Positions 9,380 through 20,332 of a stretch of DNA of 29,456 nucleotides are shown piece by piece. The DNA is taken from assembly GCA_963575745.1 (NCBI GenBank), contig CAUYUJ010003924.1, forward strand, positions 45,001 through 74,456. Reading direction: 5' to 3'. Each line of letters starts with the position of its first letter. Position 1 is the first letter of the stretch. The notes under the pieces are model-generated. The model had not been told where the DNA came from, made no database searches, and saw only the letters and a program-made list of their open reading frames with translations. This DNA is from Prorocentrum cordatum. Lineage: Eukaryota > Sar > Dinophyceae > Prorocentrales > Prorocentraceae. The position numbers were made by a program, and so were the translations under genes.

Positions 9380-9545
9380 AATACGGGCCGAACCATCTAC
9401 GGAAGGACATACGGAAGGCCATACGGGAGACCACATGTGAGGCCACACCAAAGACCTCAAGTCGGGGAGACCATACCTGAGAGTCCTCGGCAAGAGACCA
9501 TACGAAGAGACGATACAAGGGACCATACGGGAGACCATCAGATCC
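9380..9545 (+). repeat. Short minisatellite (gagaccatacggga)
   Basis: Repeated gaccatacggga/gacatacggaag motifs occur with irregular 11-14 bp spacing. The Arg/Pro/Tyr-rich translation follows from the repeat and is not taken as a gene. Confidence 0.6.
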
Positions 9546-9645
9546 GCCGACCCCCTGTGGGTCTGCAGGCGTCTGAGACTGCTCCCCCCGGGGACTCCCA
9601 CCTGAGACCCCCCAACACGACCCCACCGGCCCCTCGCCCCCTTCC

Positions 9646-9712
9646 CTTGAGCAGGGACTGACCGTCCCAGCATTCCTATAGTCCTACCACGAAATGCTCT
9701 TAGAACCCGAAA
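9646..9712 (+). repeat. Dispersed repeat, copy 1 (second copy at 28041)
   Basis: About 63 bp starting cttgagcagggactgaccgt match 28041-28103 with about five mismatches. The shared part includes gcattcctatagtc and taccacgaaatg. Confidence 0.8.
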
Positions 9713-9849
9713 ATGTTCTAATTCGCCGGCCCAACGGGCCAGGGCGTGCTAAGATCTCCGGTAACTGATTAACAGTATTAACAATATTTCTAGTTCGCGC
9801 GCGCGGGGCGGCCCCTGGGGGTCCCCCGGCGAAAAGTACCCCGACCAAC

Positions 9850-9902
9850 GCCCGGTCGCCGCCCGGTCGCCGCCCGACCGCCGCCCGACCGCCGCCCGAC
9901 CA
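9850..9902 (+). repeat. 11-bp minisatellite
   Basis: About five copies of gcccggtcgcc/gcccgaccgcc follow in a row. The first two carry ggt and the later ones gac. Confidence 0.85.
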
Positions 9903-9939
9903 AGTCTACTCAGAGATGGTTTTTCTTCTGGGTGCGGCC

Positions 9940-11500
9940 TCTCAGGCTCCCCAGAGCGCGCTCAGAGTGCCCCAAGAGGCCCCCAAGACTGCCCAAGAGG
10001 CCCCCGAGACGCCCAAAGAGCGCTCGAAGACGCCGAAGATGACCCCAAGACGGCCCAAAAGGCCCCCAAGACAGCCCAAGAGGCCTCCAAGACGCCCCAA
10101 GAGCCTTCCAAGAGGCCTCCGAAGAGAGCCCCAAGAGGCCAAAATCGTTGATTTTCATTTGTTTTTTCTATGTTTTTGGTGTTTTGGCTTTTTCGGCTTC
10201 CGGACGCTCCAAGACGGCCCAAGAGGCCCCCAAGACCGCTCCAAGACGGCCCACGAAGCTCCCAAGACGGCGCCGAAACGACCCAAGAGAGCCCTCAAGT
10301 CGGCCCAAGTGCCGCCCAAGACGGACCAAGAGGCCCCAAGACGGGCCCAAGAGGGACTCAGGAGGGATACCGAGAACTCAAAAATGGAGCCCTCCGTCCC
10401 AGAAAGCGCCCAGGAGGTCCCAAAGAGGCCCCAAGAGGCCTCCAAGAGGCCCCAAGATGTCGCCAAGAGGCCCCAGGAGACTCCCAGGAGGCCCAAAAGA
10501 AGCCCCAGAAGGCTTCGAACATGTCTCCCAGGCGCCCCCGAACGGCCTCTCAACAGACCCCAAGAGGCCCCCCAAGGAAGCATCTTGACGACGACCCTAT
10601 TTCGCCCCATCGAGAGACGACCCCCAGGGAACTGCTTCGCCATCAAAACTCCCCACGCAACGCGTCCGAACGACACCCGCCCCCAAGAGCGCAACATGGG
10701 CAACGAACACACAGACAAAAACCAGCGATGCCATATCACGGGCCGGCGGAATGAGCGAAGCGATTCAATAATCTAGCAATGTCGTAACCGAGGCGAAGGG
10801 ACTCCCCTTTCCTTTGATCCCCTGCTCGTCGGGGTGGGGGGTCCCGGGGGAGTAGGAAGGGTGGATGGGGGTGGGGAGGCAAATACGCATTCCCCCCTGG
10901 GAGTTCCCGGGGCCTTAGAAAGTACAAAGACAGGCCAAAGGGGGCCCCAAGAGGCCCCCGAGACAGTCCAAGAGGGTCCCCAATCGCCAAACGATCAGTC
11001 CAAAAACGCCTTCACGCCCACTAGTCTGCCCAAAAGGCCTCCAAGACGCCCCAAGAAGCCTCCAAGAGCACTCCCGAGAGGGCACCAAGAGGCACAATCA
11101 GTTCACGTTCCGTAGGTGTTCAAAAGATTTGGACATTCTCGCCTTTTCCTTTTCTCGCAGCTCCAAGACGGCCCGAACGGCCCCAAAGATCGCCCCAGGA
11201 CGCAAGAGAGCCCAACAACAGCCTAAGAGGACCCCAAGAAAGCCCAAAATGCCTTCAAGACGGCCCAAGAGGACCCCAAGACGGCTCCAAAAGCGTGCGC
11301 AGACGGGGGACCCGAACGGACATTTCGAGTCCTCGGCTCCGAGAGGCTCCCAGGAGGCCCCAAGAGGTTCCTAAGAGGCCCCAAGAGGCCCTCAAGAGGT
11401 CCCCATGGAGCCCGAAGAGGCTCCAGAGAGACCCCCAAGAGGCTCCAAGGGGCTCCCTAGAGGCGCCCAAGAGCCTTCCAAAGGGACCCCAAGAGACATC
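9940..11500 (+). repeat. CAAGAGGCCCC/CAAGACGGCCC short-repeat array
   Basis: Degenerate 10-14 bp units fill 9945-10140, 10205-10600, 10925-11095 and 11160-11490. The plus strand gives Pro/Arg/Lys-rich frames (for example 9916-10776) and the minus strand Gly/Leu/Trp-rich frames; both follow from the repeat. Two similar T-rich spacers interrupt it (10141-10205 and about 11095-11160). The related short tract at 19743-19865 belongs to the same family. Confidence 0.8.
10600..10925. other. Non-repetitive gap inside the CAAGAGGCCCC array
   Basis: A G-rich run (10830-10880) and unremarkable sequence. No gene is recognised. Confidence 0.4.
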
Positions 11501-12040
11501 TTGGGCCGTCTTGGAAGCTTATTGCGCAAGCTTGGAGGCGTCTTGGACGCTCTTGGGCGGTCGTGGAGGACATCTTGGACTATCTTGAATGAACTTGAAA
11601 ACTTGGGCCATCTTGGAGCCATCTGGAGCGGAACACCGTTTGCAACCACCTCTGGGCAAGCCTTCCGGGTGGCCAGCGCATCGGCCGAAGCCCCAAGGGG
11701 GAGCTCTAAAAGAACCAAAACCCTGCCGCACTTCAGCACGCCAGGGACCCCTGTGGCAAGCCAGCAGGCGGCAGCGGATCTACCGCCCGTCGGCTCAGAC
11801 CGCCACTGTGCCTCGGTGGCGGGTCAGAGGCTTCTGGGACACCTGCTGGGGTCTCCTGTCATGCCTCCTCTCGGGGGCCTCTGGGAGCCAGTTTTGGAAG
11901 CCTCCTTCGGGACTGTGGGGGGGCATTGGGGGGCCATTCTTCGGCCGTTGGGGCCGTCTTGGGAAGCTCGTTGGGCCTCCTGGAGCACTCTTAGGAGTCT
12001 CTTGGGCTGTCTGGGACGATCCTTGGGGCCTCATGGGCGC
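11500..12040 (-). repeat. CAAGAGGCCCC-type repeat in reverse orientation
   Basis: From about 11502 the sequence reads cttgggccgtcttggaagct and similar, the complement of the units to its left. Such units are dense at 11500-11620 and return in degenerate form at 11870-12030. The segment 11620-11870 between them shows nothing recognisable. Confidence 0.65.
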
Positions 12041-12172
12041 TGCGAAGATCTAAGCATGGAGCGTGCTGGAACCGCACGTTTTGCTATGAGATTGGAGCAG
12101 AGCTGGCTTTCCCAGGCCCTCTTAGGGAGCATCTTGCAGCCCCCTTGTTTTTTCATCTCAAGGAGTTGTGTA

Positions 12173-12435
12173 ACAGCTGGCCCCGCAGTGCCTACCCAGC
12201 CGACGGAGCCGCCGGACGCAGTGGCCGCTTCGGAGCAGCTGTCGAAGTGATGAGGCGCCCTCACGCGAGGCCTGCTACTGCAACTGAAGCCACAGCTGGG
12301 CCCCCGTCGCCGCGCGGTCCTGCCACAAGGGCCAAACGCTGCGCACAGGCGTCAGGTGTGACAGCTGGCCTCGCAGTCCCCACAAGGATGGCCTACCCAA
12401 CCGACGGAGCCGCCGGACGCAGCGGCCGCTGCGGG
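12173..12435 (+). repeat. Direct duplication, spacing 188 bp
   Basis: acagctggccccgcagtgcc (12173 onward) and acagctggcctcgcagtccc (12361 onward) begin two copies that both contain gacggagccgccggacgcag. The second has a short insertion. No further copies were seen. Confidence 0.75.
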
Positions 12436-12597
12436 GCAGAGAGACGCGCTCTGACCCGTCAGGGAAGAGATCTGCATCAGGGAAGGGTGGTGGACGCATT
12501 CCTCCGAAGGCATCGCTGCCTCCGTATGATCACATTCTCCTAATAACCCTCCGACTGAAAACCCAGAATGCCTTAGATGATTGACGTAAAAATTCAA

Positions 12598-13900
12598 CAT
12601 GATCGACCCACGAACCCTGAAAGGAATGTAGAAATGTAAGGCATGGCAACGTTTCAAAGACACCTGATTGGGCGGCGGGCACATGCAATGCTGAATGTAT
12701 CGATCTTGATGTACCGTGCCGAGGGTTGTGCTGTGCTACGCCGTGCTGAACTGCGATGTGCCGTGCCGCGATTATGCTCTATATAGCGCTGTGGATCGAG
12801 CCCTCTTTGCACCCGAGTCCTCACCGAACTGATCTGGATCTTAAGCTCGAGCTGCCTGCCTGAGCAGATGGTAGCTGCCCCAGAACGAATCGACAGGTGG
12901 ACATGCCAGGAGGACGCGCAGCGGAACGTCCCCAGGGACGCGCCAGGCGACGTGCCAGGGGACGTGCCATGGGCACGCACCGCGGGACGTGCCAAGGGGA
13001 CGCGCTACGGAACGTGCCAGTGGACGTGCACCGCGCGACGTGGCCAAAAAGAAAAACGAGGAGGGACGCGCCACGGGGCCGCTCCGCGGACGAGCCTTGA
13101 CGCCCCCGTGAGACACACAGAAAGCAACCAAACTGCACAACACAAGAAGAAAAAACACAAACCACATACAACCAAAATAAATGAATAAAAAGAAGGCAAA
13201 AAAAAAGAAAACCCCCAACTGCACCAAAAAAAAACAAAAAAACAAAAACAACAAACAAGGAATAACAAGGGTAGGGCGAGGCCTTCGGCTTGCAATGCTA
13301 AGGGTATCGATATTGATGTACCGTGCCGAGGGCTATGCTGTGCCTGGGCGATCTGGACACGTGAAAACACGCGTTTCGCTCAAGACGTTCTCAACACATC
13401 CTCATGCTAGACTCCCGCCTGGGCAACCTGGACACGTGCAAACAAGCGTCTCGATCGAGACTTCCTCGACACACCCTCATGCTAGACATCTGCCTGGGCG
13501 ACCTGGACACGTGAAAACAAGCCGCTGGTTCGAGACATCCTCAACAAGTCATCATGCTAGACATCTGTCTGGGCAACCTGGAGGCGTGAAACCAAGCGTC
13601 TCACTCGAGACATCCTCAAGACCTGGGCACGTGAAAACAAGTATTTCACTTGAGAGATCCTCTGAATTCAGGCCCCCAGGAGAGGACAAGCTATAACACA
13701 AAAACAAGCGTTTCGCTCGAGAGATCCTCAACAAATTCTGAAAAACAAGCGTTTCGCTCGAGACATCCTCACACATAAATTCGCCGTCCCTGAAAGACCT
13801 CGTTATCGCAAATAATTTCGCCGGTCCTAGAGCCGTCGAAACCACGGGTAAACAGCTAAAAGAGAACCCTGGGGCCCCGCCCTTTCGGGGAAAAAAGGCA
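12598..13900 (+). repeat. Composite repeat, copy A
   Basis: Head block from catgatcgacccacgaaccc (12598) to about 12900, then a minisatellite of gacgtgcca units (12900-13100), an A-rich insert (13108-13262), a short second head fragment (13284-13345), a 75-bp satellite (13345-13640) and a tail ending aaaagagaaccctgggg (13858 onward). Order and sequence match copies B and C. There is no coding capacity; the Arg-rich frames follow from the minisatellite. Confidence 0.85.
13108..13262 (+). repeat. A-rich, T-poor tract 1
   Basis: About 155 bp with very few T and many A runs, in a GC-rich neighbourhood. It interrupts composite copy A at a point where copy C (about 21260) is continuous. Confidence 0.8.
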
Positions 13901-14292
13901 CGACCGTGCCTGCCCAATACGTGTGTGGCGGCATCCAGGCTGTGCCTTCGCGACCACGGGCCACTCTAATAAATGTCTGCCCCATCCGGGTCGATGGAAA
14001 AAAGCGAGCCGATTGATCCAGTCGGGTACGCATAATTCAGGACACGTGCGACCCCGAGGATCCAGAAGATGCACGGAGGCGGCCGCCTGTGGAGACGGCG
14101 CGTCAAACACCTCCTCACACTGCCCTGAAAAGGCAGTGGAATAAACCGCGTGAGATGAAGCTTCGGGACACCCCCAACGCTAGCATGCGGCTCAAAACAT
14201 GGCGCAGGCGGCAAGCACGCGCGCAATGCGACTGTCCCCGCTGCTGGCTCTCACTCTCTCTTTCCAGATGCGTCGGAGCAGGGCGAAGGCGC
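13901..14292. other. Unassigned spacer
   Basis: Contains a perfect short palindrome, aggcacgaccgtgcct (about 13896-13911). No gene is recognised on the plus strand. On the minus strand it would lie 3' of the laminin-G exon and could be an intron or untranslated region. Confidence 0.35.
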
Positions 14293-14914
14293 TTACGTAC
14301 GCGAACGCATGCCTGCCCTGCTGGGGCTCGGACAACTGAACACTCCACCAGTGTCGGGAACGAGGGACTCGCCATCGAGGGAGTCGGCATCGGTGGACTC
14401 GCCATCGAAGGACTCGACGAGGCCCACGATCGACACATCCTTGCCTTTGCGTGTGGGGAGGAGCACGGTATCAACGTCGTCGGGAAACCACCCGCCCTCC
14501 TTCGGCACGAGCGATGATCCGGCATTCCCCAGCATTGGCCACTCCAACTCTAGGTTCCACATCTTCACGTTTCTAAGGCTTCCGTGGAAGGCCTGGTCGG
14601 TGTACATGTAGTGGCCGCCCACGATCATGCGCGGCCTGTCCTGTCGCAGAGGGGCCATGCCCTCTGCGTTCTCCCCTACGAGCGCACCGTCCTTGAAGAC
14701 CCGCATGTGCCCCGAGGGCGAGACCGTGCACAGCATGGTAACCTTTTCTCCGAGCTCGAAGAAATTGCTCACGGTCACGCTGAACGGCTTCTTCCCCCGG
14801 AAGACTGTGAAATGCAGGTCGCGCGTCAGCCCGGCGGCCCCGGCCGTGATGCTGTCCTCGTCGGCTACGAGGGAGAAGTCGAACACGCGGCTCCAGCTGC
14901 CGATGCCATCCATC
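14293..14914 (-). CDS. Laminin-G-like domain exon (partial gene)
   Basis: The 206-residue frame reads like a laminin G / concanavalin A-fold lectin domain (Laminin_G_3 type). Near residue 7 it has SWSRVFDF, then a DLHFTVF strand at about 32-38, KVTMLCTVSPSGHMRVFKDG at about 57-76, and HGSLRNVKMWN at about 110-120, which is the usual closing pattern of the family (R-hydrophobic-aDG ... GsiR-v-iWN). The tail (about 150-190) is acidic with DGES/DSLDGES repeats. Such domains bind carbohydrate or protein and often sit in extracellular or surface proteins; no signal peptide or membrane segment is visible here. On the coding strand a pyrimidine-rich stretch ending ccccacag stands just before the frame, which fits a 3' splice site with the exon starting at 14914. 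The apparent stop is part of gtacgtaagc, which resembles a 5' splice site, so the true exon may end at 14297 or 14301. It is probably one internal exon; neighbouring exons were not identified. A pseudogene fragment is possible. Confidence 0.75.
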
Positions 14915-15238
14915 CTGTGGGGAAGCTAGAAGCTATCGATATCGCTTCTCCTCGGACCTCTCCTGGGGTGCGTTCTGCCCAGAACTTCGAGCCGACTTCG
15001 GAGCGAATCCAGCCGAGTCGACGAGGCCTCCCCAGAACGAGCAGCGATAAATATCAGCACCTTTTCCGCCTCGAATCCTCAGGGCGCACATGAACGAGAA
15101 CGCCCCCCCGCCCCGCCATACCGCACGGCCATGCTCGCGCCGAGAAGCGCCAAAGAAAGGAGGAGGCAGAGAGTGTTTATAGGCTGAAGTTCAACTTGGT
15201 GCCATCCCAGGGACTCCACGAGGGCTCCGTGAAGGCCA
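14915..15238 (-). other. Possible intron and upstream exon of the laminin-G gene
   Basis: The minus strand carries a short hydrophobic frame (15079-15267) containing LQPINTLCLLLSLALLGAS, which could be a membrane segment, preceded by a T-rich tract. It could be an upstream exon, but no family is recognised and the boundaries are guesses. Confidence 0.25.
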
Positions 15239-15376
15239 GCGCAAAAAAACAAAAAGCAAAAGAACAAATGGAATTCACAGAGAGCAAATCAAGCATTCAA
15301 ACAAAACAGAAAAAACAGCGAAAACAAGTCATAACAAGAAACAAATGACAGGAGACAATAAGAAGCAAATAGAAAA
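15239..15376 (+). repeat. A-rich, T-poor tract 2
   Basis: About 140 bp dominated by A with few T, of the same composition as 13108-13262 and 21362-21532 but without clear sequence identity. On the minus strand it is a long pyrimidine-rich tract and could be intronic. Confidence 0.7.
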
Positions 15377-15630
15377 CAAGCAGCGCCTCGCCTGGGCCCG
15401 CCGCGCGGGGCCGAGGGCCCGCGCTGGCCTCCGCGGCCTCCCCCGCCGTCGCTCCCCGCGCGCCGTGCACGGCCAGGTGCCCAGGCATCGCTGCGCAGCG
15501 TGCCGAAGACGTGCGCGGAGGTCGCGAGATGCAGTTGGTGAAAAAACGATCTGGAAAGGAGGGCTTGTGCGGTCCAATTCGTGTGCGGTCCTAGGGCCAG
15601 CGGCTGTAGATCGGGGACGATGGTGAGCAG
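15377..15630. other. GC-rich spacer
   Basis: A minus-strand frame here (containing TIVPDLQPLALGPHTNWTAQ) is not interrupted, but it runs into microsatellite sequence at one end and an A-rich tract at the other. No family is recognised. Confidence 0.3.
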
Positions 15631-15634
15631 AGCC

Positions 15635-15744
15635 TCACACACACATACACACACACGCACACGCAAACACACACACATATACACACACACGCAACCGCAT
15701 CACGCACACACACACACGCACACACACACACACACACGCACGCA

Positions 15745-15805
<61 letters not shown>

Positions 15806-16589
15806 GACACCCACACCAAAACCGCGCGATACGTACACACGCACGCACACGCACGACGACACACGAGAAAGCATTAGTACACACCCCGCACACCACACCA
15901 CATACGCCATACACACATACACACACATACACCACGTACCACACCGCACACCACACGCCGCACTACCGCACAATCCCCAGAAAGGGGAAGCAAAAGAAGA
16001 AAACACACGCACACGCACACCACCACGCACACGCACACGCACACGCACACGCACACATACACACACGCACACACACACACACGCACACATACACACACAC
16101 ACACACGCGCGCGCACGCGCACGTGCACACATCACGCATCACGCGCACGCACACGCATTACGCATCACTCGCGCGCATCACGCATTACGCATCACGCACA
16201 CGCATCACGCATGTCGTACACCCACACGCACACGCACACGCATCACACACACACACACGCACACGCACACGCATACGCACACCGCATACGCACACCACTC
16301 GAACACGCAACACGCACACACAAACACACACTCACCACACGCCAATCACAAGCAACACCAACCCACACAACCACACTGCAACACGTACACGCACAACGCA
16401 CACGCAAACACCGCACATACGCACAGATACACACATATGAAGGGAAAGACACACACACACGCAACAACGACACGCAGATGCACACGCACACGCACACGCA
16501 CACGCACACGCACACGCATACGCACACGCACACACAGATACACACAGACGCACACGCACACAGACACGCACACGCACACACACAGACGC

Positions 16590-16661
<72 letters not shown>

Positions 16662-16674
16662 ACGCACCCACACT

Positions 16675-16708
<34 letters not shown>

Positions 16709-16732
16709 CACACATACACACATGCCGAGTGA
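15635..16732 (+). repeat. CA-rich microsatellite complex (~1.1 kb)
   Basis: (CA)n and (CGCACA)n runs with a few interruptions (15965-16005, about 16438-16450). The plus strand is nearly free of T and G over long stretches. There are a (CGCA)n run near 15736-15762 and alternating CG around 16103-16115. The His/Thr or Cys/Val frames are artefacts. Confidence 0.95.
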
Positions 16733-16734
16733 CG

Positions 16735-16987
16735 CCACGGCTGGACGCAACTCGAAAAGACCGGCCGGGGCGGGCCCCACGAGGGGTCCAGGGAGATTGC
16801 TCTTGAACAGATTCGGTTCGGAGGGCAGGGCGGGGTGGGAGGGTGGGTGGGGGCGGCGGCCTTCCAAGTGAGCAGAGGGGCTCCTGGAGGGGCTCGGAGA
16901 CTTCTGAAAACCATGATGCGTCCTGCTTCATATTTGAAGGCTGCCCAGCTCGAATATGGCACCCCCCTCTGTGCGCTGCCGACAACA
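16735..16987. other. Unassigned spacer
   Basis: G-rich near 16820-16860. No gene or repeat family is recognised. Confidence 0.35.
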
Positions 16988-17809
16988 AAGCCCGACACGC
17001 CCCCTGTCGGCGAGGCATGGGCGATTGGGGGTCGATTCGTATGCCCCCTGGAGCCTATCCCCTTACCGCTGCCCCTGATCCCAGGGGGCTCCTCTTCCTC
17101 CTCCTCCTCCTCCTACTCTTCCTCTACTCCTCCTCCTGCTGCTGCTCGCTGCTCCCTCCCTCTCCTCCTCCTCCTCCTCCCTCCTCCTCCTCCTCCGCCT
17201 CCTCCTCCTCCTCCTCCTCCTCCTCCTCCTCCTCCTCCGCCTCCTCCTCCTCCTCCTCCTCCTCCTCCTCCTCCTCTCCCCTACCTCCCTCCTCCTCCTC
17301 CTCCCCTCCTCCTCCTCACCCTCCTCCCACCTCCCCCTCCCTCCTCCTCCTCCTCCTCCTCCTCCTCCTCCTCCTCCTCCTCCTCCTCCTCCTCCTCCTC
17401 CGGGCCGAGGAGGGAAGAGGGAGATGAGGCTGCGTTCGCCCACGTGGGTCCCGACTTTCCCCAAGCCCGACACGCCCCCTGTCGGCGAGGCATGGGCGAT
17501 TGGGGGTCGATTCGTATGCCCCCTGGAGCCTATCCCCTTACCGCTGCCCCTGATCCCAGGGGGCTCCTCTTCCTCCTCCTCCTCCTCCTACTCTTCCTCC
17601 TCCTCCTCCTCCTGCTGCTGCTGCTGCTCCTCCCTCTCCTCCTCCTCCTCCTCCTCCTCCTCCCCCTCCACCTCCTCCTCCTTCCTCTCCTCCTCCTCCT
17701 CCTCCGCCTCCTCCTCCTCCTCCTCCTCCTCCTCCTCCTCCTCCGGGCCGAGGAGGGAAGAGGGAGATGAGGCTGCGTTCGCCCACGTGGGTCCCGACTT
17801 TCCCCAAGC
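16988..17809 (+). repeat. Tandem duplication with (CTC)n tracts
   Basis: The leader aagcccgacacgccccctgt with about 110 bp after it occurs at 16988 and 17464. The trailer cgggccgaggagggaagagg occurs at 17401 and 17743. Between leader and trailer lies a (CTC)n/(CCT)n tract of about 300 bp in copy 1 and about 175 bp in copy 2, so the copies differ in tract length. Poly-Pro, poly-Ser, poly-Leu and poly-Glu frames follow from the repeat. Confidence 0.9.
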
Positions 17810-17921
17810 ACTCCACGGACAAGAGGCACCAGCGCGGCGAGCCGATCTCTGCAGGTGCGCTTCTTTTTGGCTTGCAGAGGAAGACAGCGAAGAAACAGCA
17901 GCAACAAGATGGGGCGGGTAA

Positions 17922-19640
17922 CATGGTCGGCCCACGAAGACGGAGAGGAATCTAGAGATGTGAAATATAGACAAGTAAGACACGGCAATGTGTTCGAAAA
18001 CACATGATTGGGCGACGGGCGAATGTAATGCCGAATGTGTCGATCTTGATGTACCGTGCCGAATGCTGTGCTGTGCTGCGCCGTGCTGAACTGCGATGTG
18101 CCATGCCGCGATTGTGCTCTGTATAGCGTTGTGGATCGAGTCCTCCCTGGCATCCGAGTCCTGACCGAACTGATCTGGATCTTAAGCTCGAGCTGCCTGA
18201 GCAGATGGTAGCTGCCCCAGAACTAATCGACAGAGGGGACATGCCAGGAGGACGCGCCGCGGAACGTCCCAAGGGACGCGCCAGGCGACGTGCCAGAAGA
18301 CGTGCCATGGGCACGCACCGCGGGGCGTGCCAAGGGGACGCGCTACGGAACGTGCCAATGGACGTGCCGCGGGACGTGCCAGGGGACGCGCCGCGCGACG
18401 TGCCAGGTGGACTCGCCACGGAACGTGCCAAGGAACGTGCCAAGGTGCAATGTTGAACGTATCGATCTTGATGTACCGTGCCGACGACCGTACCTGAATT
18501 GCGATGTGCCATGCCGCGATTGTGCTGCAAAACTTTGTGGATCGAGTCCTCCTTTGCATCCGCGTCCTGACCGAACTGATCTGGATCTTAAGCTCGAGCT
18601 GCCTGAGCACATAGCCTTTGCCCCAAACCCAATTGACAGGGGGACATGCCAGGAGGACGCGCGGAACGACCCAAGGGACGCGCCAAGCGACGTGCCAGGG
18701 GACGTGCCATGGGCACGCACCGCGGGACGTGCCAAGGGGACGCCCTACGGAACGTGCCAGGGGCAATCGTTTCGTTCGAGACATCCTGCCCAAATCCTCA
18801 TGCTAGACATCCGCCTGGGCGACATGGACACGTGAAAGCAAACGTTTCCGCCAACACATCCTCATGCTAGACATCCGCCTGGGCGACCTGGACGTGTGAA
18901 AACAAGTGGTTCGCTCGAGACATCCTCAACACACCTTCATGTTAGACGTCCGCCTGGGCGACCTGGACACATGAAAACAAGCGCTTCGCTCGAGACGTTC
19001 TCAGCACCTCCTCATGCTAGACATCCGCCTGGGCGACATGGACACGTGAAAGCAAACGTCCGCTCGAGACATCCTCAACACATCTTTATGTTAGACATCC
19101 GCCTGGGCGACCTGGACACGTGAAATCGAGCATTTCGCTCAAGACATTCTCAACACAACTTCATGCTAGACATCCGCCTGGGCAACCTGGGCGCGTGCAA
19201 ACAAGCGTCTCAATCGAGACGTCCTCAACACATCCCCATGCTAGGCATCCGCCTGGGTCACCTGGACGCGTAAAACAAGCGACTCGCTCGAGCTATCCTC
19301 AAAACGAATCCTCACGCTTGACATCTGCCTGGGCAACCTGGACGCGCGAAACCAAGCGTCTCGCTCGAGACATCCTCAAGACCTGGGCACGTGAAAACAC
19401 GCATTTCACTTGAGAGATCCTATGCCTTCTGGTCTCGAGGAGAGGACAATCCATAACACAACATCAGCGTTGCCCTCGAGACATCCTCGACATGTCTTGC
19501 AAAACAAGCGTTTCGCTTGGGACATCCGACCTCGTTAGTTATCGCAGAATAACTCCGCCATCTTCACATCAAAACCAAAAGTGAAACCTACTAAAAGAGA
19601 ACCCTGGGCCCGCGCCCTTTCCGGAAAACGGACCACGAAC
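17922..19640 (+). repeat. Composite repeat, copy B
   Basis: Diverged head (17922-18235), minisatellite (18236-18450), second head (18450-18640) with its own minisatellite (18640-18770), then the longest 75-bp satellite stretch (18770-19395) and a tail (19395-19640) ending in aaaagagaaccctgggcccg. The satellite anchor tgctagacat/tgttagac is spaced 64, 75, 75, 74, 75, 75 and 76 bp from 18801 to 19315. Confidence 0.85.
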
Positions 19641-19742
19641 TACATGCTGGAAGCCTGGAAAGCAAGACACTCCAGTCGGCCTGCTTGCTGCGTGGTGCAG
19701 AAAGCTCTGCCCAGAGAGGGCCCAAAAACGGCCTCCGACAGC

Positions 19743-20040
19743 CAAGAGGTCCCCCCTGGCCCCGAGAGGCCCCAAGAGGCCCCAAGAGGCCCCCAAGAGG
19801 CCACTCAGAGGCCCCTAAGAAGCCCCCAGGAAGCCCCCAGGAGGCCCCGAGAGGGCCTCAAGAGGCCTCCTCCTCCTCCTCCTCCTTTTCTTCCCTCTCC
19901 TGCCTCTCCTGCTCCTCCTGCTTCTCCTCCTCCTCCTCCTCCTCCTCCTCCTCCTCCTCCCTCTTCCTCCTCCTCCTCCTCCTCCTCCTCTTCTTCCCTC
20001 CCTCCATTGTTCCCCTTCCAAGTCTTCCCCAAAGGAGTTG
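19743..20040 (+). repeat. CAAGAGGCCCC tract followed by (CTC)n tract
   Basis: 19743-19865 repeats the family of 9940-11500. 19866-20000 is a CTC/CCT tract with ttcttccct interruptions. Confidence 0.85.
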
Positions 20041-20332
20041 ACACGCTGGGAGAACGCATAGTCCAATCGTGTGGTCAGAGTTCAGCCCAACGTTTGCACG
20101 TGTGGGCGTTTCCAAAAGGCAGGGGCATGACGGTGATTCGCCACAAGCGGCTTCGATCATACAACTATTGCGTGCCGCGCAAAGCCTCCAAGATTTCTCA
20201 GATGGAACGAGTTCAGCATTGTGCTTTATTCCAAACGCCCAACACACATGATGGTTGGGAAAAATCACGACGTACGTGTTTTTGTATGTTTCTGCTTTCT
20301 GAGGCCCTTCCCGGGCATCGGGACCGTCAAAA
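20041..20332. other. Unassigned spacer before composite copy C
   Basis: Frames on both strands cross this stretch, but they are continuations of repeat frames. No family is recognised. Confidence 0.35.

Noticed and set aside
9916-10776. 286-codon Pro/Arg-rich plus-strand frame as a basic protein
   Set aside because: The composition follows from the CAAGAGGCCCC repeat; overlapping antisense frames are just as long.
16835-17770. Poly-Pro/poly-Leu frame of 311 codons as a protein
   Set aside because: Produced by (CTC)n tracts; no non-repeat domain on either side.
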